Source of the DNA: Pseudomonadota bacterium
Lineage (GTDB): Bacteria; Pseudomonadota; Alphaproteobacteria; Rhizobiales; Xanthobacteraceae
Reading direction: 5' to 3'
DNA length: 7,512 nucleotides
Assembly (NCBI GenBank): GCA_021779635.1
Contig: JAJYAH010000327.1
Coordinates: 1 to 7,512 of the forward strand
The notes under the pieces were generated by a model. The model saw only the letters and a program-made list of their open reading frames with translations, was not told the DNA's origin and did no database searches. This document shows positions 1 to 5,888 of this stretch, piece after piece (position 1 is the first letter of the stretch; every line of letters starts with the position of its first letter). The position numbers and the translations under genes were made by a program.

Positions 1-46
1 CGACATCAGGCAATTTCTTTCCCGGTACCTCAGATTCGCTGCTCAT
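1..46 (-). CDS. Start of a third gene of the nitrile hydratase-type operon (partial, product unknown)
   Basis: Only the first 15 codons are present, reading MSSESEVPGKKLPDV; the rest lies beyond the left edge. An ATG at 46-44 is preceded by a strong AAGGAG Shine-Dalgarno (complement of 54-59) with a 7-nt spacer, which makes a real start convincing despite the short length. It follows the nitrile hydratase beta-type gene on the same strand after a 173-nt gap. From this position it could encode the metal-binding alpha subunit, which should carry a C-S-L-C-S-C or C-T-L-C-S-C claw. That identity is inference from context only; no diagnostic residue is visible here. Confidence 0.6.
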   Translation of the reverse strand, partial: MSSESEVPGKKLPDV

Positions 47-219
47 CGCTCAACTCCTTCTAATGCCTTGTCACGGTTTATGATCGGGATGGGCAGCGCG
101 ACGTCGACAAATCCTACACTCCATCGTAGCCCTGTCGTCATCGGCGTTCTGACCTGCCGCATCCGACAATTGATTCGGTGTCTATTGCGATCACGCGCTG
201 GCTGGTACCTCGTCGAGGA

Positions 220-939
220 TCAGTTCAGCTTGCCCACATATGCTTCGAAGAGATCCGCGTAGAAGATCACGTTTTTATCCGTGTTACCTTTCCAGATATC
301 CTCAGGATCGAAGCGGACGCAGTACACCGGCATAGCTGGTCCGACCCCGTCCGGGCCCGTCGAGGTCAGGTACGCATAGGCTCCCGGATAAACCGTATCG
401 ATGACGCCGGTTCGATTGCGCAGGAAGCCGGGCAGACGCGTATGCTCGATCGTCGGCGGGTTCTTGATAACGACCTTCTCGCCGGCCTTGAAGAGCGGCT
501 TGATATCGGTGTTGCGCTTTGGGGAGTCGCCTTCGACCAGATAGGTCGTAATGCGCTTGTCGATCGCCGGATCGCCTCCGCTCTTTTGTGCCGCAGCCCG
601 GTTCGTCAGAACCTGCTGCGTTCGCTCTTCCAGTTCCGCCGCTGTAATGTACCCATTCTCGACAAAATAGCCGGAAATGCCACCGAGCCACTTCTCATAG
701 TAGCGATACTTGAAATAGTCCAAGGGATTGAGCGATTCAGCGCCTTTACGAAGGTCAGCCCATGTCCACACAGTCTTGAACTTGCTGGGCGTCGCAGCGA
801 GCGGCAATTGCGAACTCAACGCCATCATAGCGACGTGAATGCCGAAGATGCGTTTCTCCCACGGCTCGACAAACACGCGCTTCTCGAACGTTACCGGGCC
901 GAGACCTTCGATGCCTCCGATATAGTGCTGCACTTTCAT
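220..939 (-). CDS. nthB: Nitrile hydratase beta-type subunit (divergent)
   Basis: This 239-aa protein has the length and layout of nitrile hydratase beta subunits, which pair with a cobalt- or iron-binding alpha subunit to hydrate nitriles to amides in the cytoplasm. The N-terminal helical domain includes GGIEGLGPV (8-16), PWEKR (26-30) and YYEKW (80-84). The C-terminal SH3-like barrel (about 148-239) includes FKAGEKVVIKN, HTRLPGF (166-172) and a terminal DLFEAYVGKLN. R64 and R168 align by eye with the two conserved arginines that contact the alpha-subunit metal claw. The usual N-terminal HDxGG reads HYIGG here, and the barrel segment 181-203 is unlike textbook members. A weak GGGGA Shine-Dalgarno lies 7 nt before the ATG. 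The CobW-type gene ends 33 nt upstream, consistent with one transcript. Thiocyanate hydrolase and other nitrile hydratase-fold enzymes are alternatives. Confidence 0.85.
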   Translation of the reverse strand: MKVQHYIGGIEGLGPVTFEKRVFVEPWEKRIFGIHVAMMALSSQLPLAATPSKFKTVWTWADLRKGAESLNPLDYFKYRYYEKWLGGISGYFVENGYITAAELEERTQQVLTNRAAAQKSGGDPAIDKRITTYLVEGDSPKRNTDIKPLFKAGEKVVIKNPPTIEHTRLPGFLRNRTGVIDTVYPGAYAYLTSTGPDGVGPAMPVYCVRFDPEDIWKGNTDKNVIFYADLFEAYVGKLN

Positions 940-972
940 AGAAATATCCCCGTTATGAGAGTCAGTTTTCCG

Positions 973-1947
973 CTATTCGGCGACCGCCAGTTCTACGGTC
1001 CGGCAAGCGTCGAAGCCCGACGGCAGCGCGAGAGCATCGAGCGATCTGCCGATAAACACGAGTTCGTTGATCCGCGCCTCCGCGACCCCCCATGGCTTTC
1101 CGGGGCGTCCGTCGAGGGTCATGTGGACGCCGTGGAACACAAACCTGCGCGGCTCACCGTGAAAATTGACGATGCCCTTGATACGGAGCAGGTCCTTGCC
1201 GTTGATCTGCACAAGCTGGTTGAGCCATCGCGTGAACAGCGCTGCATCGATCGTTCCGTATTCACGAATGGAGACACACTGAATATCAGCATCGTGCTCA
1301 TGGGAATCGTCAGCAAGGATCTGCGGGTCGAGTTTCAATGCATTGCGCAGGTCGAAGGCTCGCACATCGAGCACGGCTTCGAGATCGATGTTGCCGCTCA
1401 TCGCTTGGTGAATCTTCGCGAGGGGATTGAGGGATCTCAACAGCTGACTCAAATCCTGGATGCGCCGTTCAGGCACCAGATCGGTCTTGTTGATGAGGAT
1501 CACGTCGGCAAACGCCACCTGCTCGCGAGCCTGCTCGTTGGTTAGTTGGCCATCGATGTGCAGCGCATCGATCACGGTAACGATCGCATCAAGGCTGGTC
1601 TTTGCGACCAACACTTCATCAAGCACAAACGACTGGATAATTGGAGCAGGATCGGCAAGGCCGGTTGTCTCAATCACGATCCGGTCGATCGCGCGGCCAC
1701 TTGCCACGAGGTTGCCGACACCCCGCGTCAGATCGCCTCGAACGGTGCAGCAGATACATCCATTGTTCAGCTCAAGAATGTCCTCTTCCGCGCCGATCAC
1801 AAGCTGCCCATCAATACCAATTTCTCCGAATTCATTGACGATTACCGCGATCTTTTCCCCTCGTCTGGACGTCAGGATATGGTTCAGCAACGTCGTCTTG
1901 CCGGAACCGAGAAACCCGGTCAGTACCGTCGTCGGAATCTTGCCCAT
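973..1947 (-). CDS. CobW/COG0523-family GTPase, probable nitrile hydratase metallochaperone/activator
   Basis: This 324-aa protein is a G3E-type P-loop GTPase. Walker [10 protein letters not shown] is at 11-19, the family metal-binding GCICC (CxCC) at 63-67, ETTGLADP at 93-100, and the base-specifying NKTD at 153-156. A histidine/acid-rich DSHEHDAD segment (214-221), typical of metal-handling members, precedes the C-terminal CobW_C domain (about 222-324). COG0523 proteins move metals such as Zn, Co or Fe, and one subgroup (Nha3/P47K type) activates nitrile hydratases. The nitrile hydratase beta-type gene 33 nt downstream points to that role here, delivering or inserting the metal of the alpha subunit. 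It appears to be the first gene of the operon, whereas activators usually follow the structural genes. A zinc chaperone of the YjiA/YeiR type is the main alternative. The start has only a weak AGGA-like ribosome site. Confidence 0.85.
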   Translation of the reverse strand: MGKIPTTVLTGFLGSGKTTLLNHILTSRRGEKIAVIVNEFGEIGIDGQLVIGAEEDILELNNGCICCTVRGDLTRGVGNLVASGRAIDRIVIETTGLADPAPIIQSFVLDEVLVAKTSLDAIVTVIDALHIDGQLTNEQAREQVAFADVILINKTDLVPERRIQDLSQLLRSLNPLAKIHQAMSGNIDLEAVLDVRAFDLRNALKLDPQILADDSHEHDADIQCVSIREYGTIDAALFTRWLNQLVQINGKDLLRIKGIVNFHGEPRRFVFHGVHMTLDGRPGKPWGVAEARINELVFIGRSLDALALPSGFDACRTVELAVAE

Positions 1948-2387
1948 GACATGATCCTGAGCTGTGGAGCTGCATTAGCGTCGTTTCAAATATCGTCGGA
2001 TGGCGCACCGCACATCAAGGCGGCCGTGCGGCTGATATCGGCCAGAGTGAATGCGATTTCTGCCAACAGATTTCCGGTGATGATTTTCGAGCCGATCCCA
2101 AGAAATTTCTGATGCTTATTTGGGCAAGGCGTACAAAAAACGGCCGAGATTGCCAACGTTGCGGGGCCGAGGCCAAAGGAATCGCGCGGTATCTTACGCC
2201 AGCGAGTTGAGGCGCGGGAGCGTCGAAACCACGATCTGGCCAACGGCCTGATCCATTTTTAAGGGCGGAATGAAAACCGGCGCTTGTCTATTGGATATCG
2301 CAAATATGACGGCTTGCGGTCAAAAAGCGAGCCGCTCTTACTAGCGGCTCAAGTGCGGGAGGAACGACGCAATTTCGAATTCACGGC
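1948..2387. other. Intergenic region between ald and the CobW/nitrile hydratase operon
   Basis: These 440 bp separate two minus-strand transcription units. The right part holds the ald terminator (separate entry). The left part must carry the promoter of the CobW-nitrile hydratase operon, but I could not pick convincing -35/-10 boxes. A 5-bp inverted repeat (2141-2145 with 2165-2169) followed on the minus strand by six T (2135-2140) could be a second weak terminator or an attenuator. An 85-codon minus-strand reading frame (2243-1986) has no Shine-Dalgarno and no recognisable domain. I do not call it a gene, though it could be a decayed fragment. Confidence 0.5.
2321..2350 (-). terminator. Rho-independent terminator of ald
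   Basis: On the minus strand an 8-bp perfect stem (GAGCCGCT / AGCGGCTC, 2350-2343 with 2336-2329) closes a 6-nt loop and is followed within two bases by five T (2326-2322). It starts 37 nt past the ald stop codon and faces the right way to end ald transcription. This separates ald from the CobW/nitrile hydratase operon downstream on the same strand. Confidence 0.85.
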
Positions 2388-3503
2388 TTATGCGGCCATA
2401 CCATCCTCGACTGGCGAGAATGAAAGTCCAAGGCTTTCCGCCACTGCTTTGTGAGTGAGGCGGCCGCGATGGACGTTGAGTCCGGCCCGCAGATGAGGAT
2501 CCTCGATGATTGCAGCGAAACCCCGGTTCGCCAGCGCCAACCCAAAAGGTAGCGTGGCGTTGTTCAGCGCCTGGCTTGAGGTGACCGGCACCGCACCGGG
2601 CATGTTCGCAACACAATAGTGGACGACACCATCGACGCTATAGGTCGGATCCGCATGGGTTGTCGCATGTGAGGTTTCAAAACAGCCACCTTGATCGATG
2701 GCCACGTCCACCAGCACGGACCCCCGCTGCATCGATTTCAGCATTTCACGCGAGACCAATTTCGGTGCGCTCGCGCCGGGTACCAGCACAGCGCCGATCA
2801 CGACGTCCGCTCCGAATACCTCATGCTCGATCGCTTCGATCGTCGAGAATCGCGTGCGAACGCGTCCCTCGAACATCTCGTCCAACTCGCGCAATCGGGG
2901 AATCGAGCGATCAAGAATGGAAACCTCCGCGCCCAGTCCGGTAGCCATGCGGGCGGCATGGGTCCCGACGACGCCCCCGCCGATCACCACGATGCGGGCC
3001 GGCTGCACACCGGGAACACCGCCGATGAGCAAACCGCGGCCCCCGGTGTAACGTTTGAGCGCCGTGCCGGCCGCTTCGATTGAAAGTCTGCCCGCGACTT
3101 CACTCATGGGAGCGAGAAGCGGAAGGCCACCATGCGCATCGGTGACGGTCTCATACGCGATCGCGGTGCAGCCGGAGGCCATCAGCCCCTTTGCCTGGTC
3201 GGGATCCGGGGCCAGATGGAGATAAGTGAAGAGAATCTGGCCTTCGCGCAACTGCGACCATTCGACCGGCTGCGGTTCCTTGACCTTCACGATCATGTCG
3301 GCGGTCGCAAAGACCTCCGTGGCCGAATCGACGACCATCGCGCCCGCCTTGCGGTAGACCTCATCGCCCGCCCCGATGCCACCACCGGCATCCGTCTCGA
3401 CCAGGACATGGTGTCCAGCGCTCACATACTCGCGGACGGCGCCGGGCGTCAGTCCGACGCGATATTCATGTGTCTTGATTTCCTTGGGAACGCCGATGCG
3501 CAT
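2388..3503 (-). CDS. ald: Alanine dehydrogenase
   Basis: The product is a 371-aa NAD-dependent L-alanine dehydrogenase, which interconverts L-alanine with pyruvate plus ammonium in the cytoplasm. The N-terminal MRIGVPKEIK and the family residues fall at their canonical numbers: R15, K75 (pyruvate binding), H96 (catalytic, in YLHLAPD) and D270. A Rossmann dinucleotide fold shows as VIGGGVVG at 173-180 with D198 at the end of the second strand. I chose the ATG at 3503 because it restores exactly this numbering and the usual length, with a GAGG ribosome site upstream. A longer frame from 3566 adds 21 residues with no family counterpart. It is divergent from an AsnC/Lrp regulator, the aldA/aldR arrangement known in rhizobia, so induction by alanine through that regulator is likely. 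A strong terminator follows the gene. Confidence 0.95.
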   Translation of the reverse strand: MRIGVPKEIKTHEYRVGLTPGAVREYVSAGHHVLVETDAGGGIGAGDEVYRKAGAMVVDSATEVFATADMIVKVKEPQPVEWSQLREGQILFTYLHLAPDPDQAKGLMASGCTAIAYETVTDAHGGLPLLAPMSEVAGRLSIEAAGTALKRYTGGRGLLIGGVPGVQPARIVVIGGGVVGTHAARMATGLGAEVSILDRSIPRLRELDEMFEGRVRTRFSTIEAIEHEVFGADVVIGAVLVPGASAPKLVSREMLKSMQRGSVLVDVAIDQGGCFETSHATTHADPTYSVDGVVHYCVANMPGAVPVTSSQALNNATLPFGLALANRGFAAIIEDPHLRAGLNVHRGRLTHKAVAESLGLSFSPVEDGMAA

Positions 3504-3638
3504 GGACGAAGCCTCTATTTGCGGGATGTTGTTTGATAACGCAAAATAGGGTTTAATGGCCTGCAAATTGACGTAGATTAGGCCTGTTTTAGCTCGAAAA
3601 TGTCGGCGCTTGGCTATTTTTCGCAGGAATCCAAACTA
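3504..3638. promoter_or_regulatory. Divergent ald/aldR control region with phased half-sites
   Basis: This 135-bp gap between two divergent starts must hold both promoters. Three copies of the same pentamer stand out: TTTGC at 3518-3522, then its complement GCAAA at 3541-3545 and again at 3563-3567, with centres 23 and 22 bp apart. The first pair extends to TTTGCG/CGCAAA (3518-3523 and 3540-3545). A spacing near two helical turns on one DNA face suits an oligomeric Lrp/AsnC protein wrapping the DNA. The regulator-binding role is inference. I could not assign -10/-35 boxes with confidence. Confidence 0.5.
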
Positions 3639-4130
3639 ATGGAAATCGATAAGATCGACACCACGATCCTGGCCGAGCTATCGACCAACGCGAGGGTAAG
3701 CATGGTCGACCTGGCCACCCGCGTCGGGCTATCAAGTACCGCAATCGCGCGACGGCAGAGGTCGTTGGAAGAGGGTGGATTCATACAGGGCTATCAGGCG
3801 GTCCTCGACCTGGGCCGCTTCGGTCTTCGCACGACCGTCCTCGTCAGGATCGCATTGGAGAGCCAAAGCGACCAGGCGTTGAAGGCCTTTGAGGCAGGTG
3901 TTCTAAATTGCCCGTCCGTGATCAGATGCTTCCTGATGTCCGGAAGCGACGATTACGTAGCTATCGTATTGGCTCGCGATATCGAAGACTTCGAGCGCAT
4001 TCACAGAACCGAACTCTCGCGTTTACCGCGCGTCGCACGCATCCAGTCCAGCTTCGCCATGCGCGACGTCGTGAACCGCACCGTCCCTCCAGTGGTCTTC
4101 GGCAAATCGGGTGGTCCCAAACGAGCTTAA
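3639..4130 (+). CDS. aldR: AsnC/Lrp-family transcriptional regulator, probable AldR
   Basis: This 163-aa protein has the classic two-part AsnC/Lrp architecture. The N-terminal winged helix-turn-helix (about 1-60) begins EIDKIDTTILAELSTNARVS and contains LATRVGLSSTAIARRQRSLE as the recognition unit. The C-terminal RAM/effector domain (about 65-145) forms dimers and octamers and senses amino acids. The ATG at 3639 is preceded by an AGGA site 11 nt upstream; the in-frame ATG at 3600 would add 13 residues but has no ribosome site. It is divergent from alanine dehydrogenase, so it most likely activates that gene in response to alanine, as AldR does in Rhizobium leguminosarum and mycobacteria. Effector and target are inferred from position. 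No clear terminator follows; a tRNA-like gene on the other strand begins 21 nt later. Confidence 0.88.
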   Translation: MEIDKIDTTILAELSTNARVSMVDLATRVGLSSTAIARRQRSLEEGGFIQGYQAVLDLGRFGLRTTVLVRIALESQSDQALKAFEAGVLNCPSVIRCFLMSGSDDYVAIVLARDIEDFERIHRTELSRLPRVARIQSSFAMRDVVNRTVPPVVFGKSGGPKRA

Positions 4131-4151
4131 CCGGCCTTGTTGTTGTTCTTT

Positions 4152-4225
4152 TGGAGCGGGCGAAGGCAATCGAACCCTTGTATTCAGCTTGGACGGCTGC
4201 TGCTCTACCGTTGAGCTACACCCTC
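4152..4225 (-). tRNA. tRNA-Gly (UCC anticodon), degenerate copy, probable pseudogene
   Basis: The minus strand of this 74-bp stretch folds as a tRNA: acceptor arm 4225-4219 with 4162-4156, D arm GCTC/GAGC, anticodon TCC at 4193-4191, T loop TTCGATT and an encoded CCA at 4154-4152. From memory, it closely resembles the standard alphaproteobacterial tRNA-Gly(UCC). Four features are abnormal. Universally conserved U33 is G (position 4194). The nearly invariant 53-61 pair is G-G (C61 to G at 4167). Acceptor pair 2-71 is A-G. Pair 6-67 is a U-G wobble. Together these suggest a relic that no longer works in translation, perhaps left by integration of a mobile element at a functional copy. An odd but expressed tRNA cannot be excluded. 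Confidence 0.8.
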
Positions 4226-4253
4226 ATATGGGCCGATCAACTATCACGCAGGC

Positions 4254-4267
4254 CGCCTCTTGAGGCG
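4254..4267. repeat. Short inverted repeat, left flank of cbpAM
   Basis: CGCCTC-TT-GAGGCG lies two bases beyond the end of cbpM. A copy differing at one base (CGCCTC-TC-GAGGCG) lies at 5746-5759, on the other side of the cbpA-cbpM pair, and both are followed by C. It could form a short hairpin after cbpM, but no T-run follows, so a classical terminator is not supported. Confidence 0.4.
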
Positions 4268-4269
4268 CG

Positions 4270-4551
4270 CTACCGCGAAAGCTCCTTAAGGTCCCTGTGC
4301 AGTTGCTCAAACGCTCCGCGCAGGCCGTGGAGTTGATCGACGAGATGGAGAATGACGTCGACGCCTTCATCGTTGACTCCGAAGTCGGCTTTCAGATCGC
4401 GGATGAAATGTGCCCGGGCCACGTCCGTATCGGAGAAGGTCATTTCGGCGGACGTCTGGTCTGGAATGAGCCATCGCTGGTCAAGCCAGAACTCCAGCGT
4501 TTGCACCTGGAGGCCCGCACTGGTCAGGAACTCCTGCTTGTTCATGATCAT
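4270..4551 (-). CDS. cbpM: Chaperone modulator CbpM (MerR-like helix-turn-helix protein)
   Basis: This 93-aa protein matches CbpM, a small MerR-type winged-helix protein that binds the J-domain of CbpA and blocks its activation of DnaK. The N-terminal stretch [20 protein letters not shown] and [10 protein letters not shown] give the helix-turn-helix. [20 protein letters not shown] is the typical middle, and a leucine-rich C-terminal helix (about 64-90) follows. Its ATG at 4551 overlaps the cbpA stop as ATGA, so the two are translationally coupled. A second ATG two codons later (4545) is better spaced from the GGAGG Shine-Dalgarno (10 nt rather than 4 nt) and may be the true start, giving 91 aa. 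Family and partnership rest on sequence pattern plus adjacency to cbpA. Confidence 0.85.
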   Translation of the reverse strand: MIMNKQEFLTSAGLQVQTLEFWLDQRWLIPDQTSAEMTFSDTDVARAHFIRDLKADFGVNDEGVDVILHLVDQLHGLRGAFEQLHRDLKELSR

Positions 4552-5450
4552 GTGCCCTCCTCGCGCGGGTTAAATGCCGTTCCCCTGTCCCACTTCGAAA
4601 CGAATGCCTCGAGTTCGGGATCCGGACCTTTGGGCAAAACCACTTTCAGCTTGACGAACTGATCCCCGTGACCTCCACCGTGGCGGGGCGCGCCCTTGCC
4701 CTTCAAGCGCAGGGTCGTACCGGTGTTCGATCCCTTCGGTACCGTCATGGTCACGTGTCCGCTCGGGGTCGGAACGCGTATCCGTCCGCCCAGCACGGCT
4801 TCCGAAAGTGAGATCGGCAATTCCAGAGAGATGTCATCCCCCTCGCGCGTGAAGCGGCGGTCGGGTAACACCTCCACTTCGATCAGGGCATCCCCGCGTC
4901 CTCCTTCCCCAGTACCAGGCGCTCCTTTGCCTCGCAGACGGAGAATTTGCCCGTCTACGAGGCCCGGTGGAATCGTCACGTCGAGGGTGCGGCCATCCGG
5001 CAGCGTCAGACGTTTGTTCGCGCCCGTGATCGACTCGGCAAAGTCGATCGGCAGCTGGTAATGCAGGTCCCGTCCACGCCGGTTCGCGCGCGCCCTTTCA
5101 CCGCGCCTCAGAAGCTCGGCAAAAGCGTCGTCCGAATCGATGAAATCGGCGAAGCCGGAACTATCGGTGTAGGGATGACCGTGATCCGACGTCGCAAAAT
5201 CCCGATAGAAATGTTGCTGCGGTCGCTCTGCGCCCGTCGCATCGATCTCGCCAGCGTCGAAACGCTTGCGCTTCTCGGCATCAGCAAGCAGATCATAGGC
5301 GCCAGTGATCTCCTTGAACTTCTCTTCGGCCGCCTTGTCGCCGGGATTGAGATCCGGGTGCAGTTTTTTCGCTAGTTTACGGTATGCCTTCTGGATATCG
5401 GCGGCCGATGCCGCCGGGGCCACACCGAGAACCTCATACGGATTTCTCAC
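4548..5450 (-). CDS. cbpA: Curved DNA-binding protein-like DnaJ family co-chaperone CbpA
   Basis: The protein is a 300-aa DnaJ homologue, close to the roughly 306 aa of E. coli CbpA, that stimulates DnaK ATPase. A J-domain (about 2-66) begins [11 protein letters not shown] and has the essential HPD at 31-33. A short linker follows (about 70-115). Two beta-rich C-terminal substrate-binding domains carry the repeated signatures [18 protein letters not shown] and [17 protein letters not shown]. No CxxCxGxG zinc finger is present, so it is a CbpA-type rather than canonical DnaJ. I chose the GTG at 5450: GGAG lies 6 nt upstream and the J-domain starts at once. An ATG at 5486 would add 12 residues without a visible ribosome site. 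The stop overlaps the start of cbpM. I saw no CIRCE element or clear heat-shock promoter upstream. Confidence 0.92.
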   Translation of the reverse strand: MRNPYEVLGVAPAASAADIQKAYRKLAKKLHPDLNPGDKAAEEKFKEITGAYDLLADAEKRKRFDAGEIDATGAERPQQHFYRDFATSDHGHPYTDSSGFADFIDSDDAFAELLRRGERARANRRGRDLHYQLPIDFAESITGANKRLTLPDGRTLDVTIPPGLVDGQILRLRGKGAPGTGEGGRGDALIEVEVLPDRRFTREGDDISLELPISLSEAVLGGRIRVPTPSGHVTMTVPKGSNTGTTLRLKGKGAPRHGGGHGDQFVKLKVVLPKGPDPELEAFVSKWDRGTAFNPREEGT

Positions 5451-5888
5451 GACCTGCTCCGCAAGAACCTTTTTTGCCAGAATCATGTGAGCTGAAGTCC
5501 AATGGATTTGCAACAACGTTCGTCCGTGCACGTGCCGATTTGCTGCCGACGCCATGATGCAACATGAACGAATTCGGTGCGGCGCGGGCTAAAGGTGCAG
5601 AGATGGGAGGTTGTGCTGGTCGCGGGACGGAGAACAGCGCCGTCGAATGAGAACCACGATCCGGCACACGGGATGTCATCTGAAAACATGAAGCAAAGCG
5701 ACCGGATCATGACCAGATCCGTAAAGCGCTCCCACCGAGCGGGGTCGCCTCTCGAGGCGCAATCCAGATCAAACTGAGAACAAAAGGTCCGCGTCTTCCC
5801 CTATGGTCGTCCAACGCATTTAATCTTTCCGCTCGACAGGGGTAAGATGCACGGGCGCCGAACAGATTGGCCCAACAAGGAGCGAAGC
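5451..5888. other. Divergent intergenic region between cbpA and the Dyp peroxidase-encapsulin operon
   Basis: This 438-bp stretch must carry the promoters for cbpAM (minus) and the peroxidase-encapsulin pair (plus). I see no supported gene; the short frames present lack ribosome sites and domains. Notable items are an inverted repeat CGGATC-N7-GATCCG at 5703-5721, with a further GATCCGG at 5658-5664, and the cbpAM-flanking repeat at 5746-5759. A possible -10 box TAAGAT (5843-5848) lies about 40 bases before the peroxidase start, but its -35 match (TTAATC, 5820-5825) is poor. No GGAAC-N16-GTT general-stress-type promoter was found by eye. Confidence 0.5.
5746..5759. repeat. Short inverted repeat, right flank of cbpAM
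   Basis: CGCCTC-TC-GAGGCG is the partner of the repeat at 4254-4267, identical in 13 of 14 bases. It lies upstream of cbpA and also about 130 bases before the Dyp peroxidase start, so it could serve either divergent promoter as an operator. It may also be chance in GC-rich DNA. Confidence 0.35.

Noticed and set aside
178..1545. 455-codon plus-strand open frame antisense to the nitrile hydratase beta and CobW genes
   Set aside because: It is antisense to two genes with clear family motifs, shows no domain of its own and has no ribosome site. Long antisense frames are common in GC-rich coding DNA.
3504..3566. Upstream extension of alanine dehydrogenase by 21 residues
   Set aside because: The canonical family start and residue numbers (R15, K75, H96, D270) require the ATG at 3503. 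The extension overlaps the regulatory half-sites.
5487..5555. Longest N-terminal extension of CbpA (start at 5555)
   Set aside because: The extra residues do not resemble any J-protein, and the GTG at 5450 has a good Shine-Dalgarno directly before the J-domain.
5703..5721. Inverted repeat CGGATC-N7-GATCCG as a terminator
   Set aside because: It lies between divergent genes and has no following T-run. At most it is an operator candidate.
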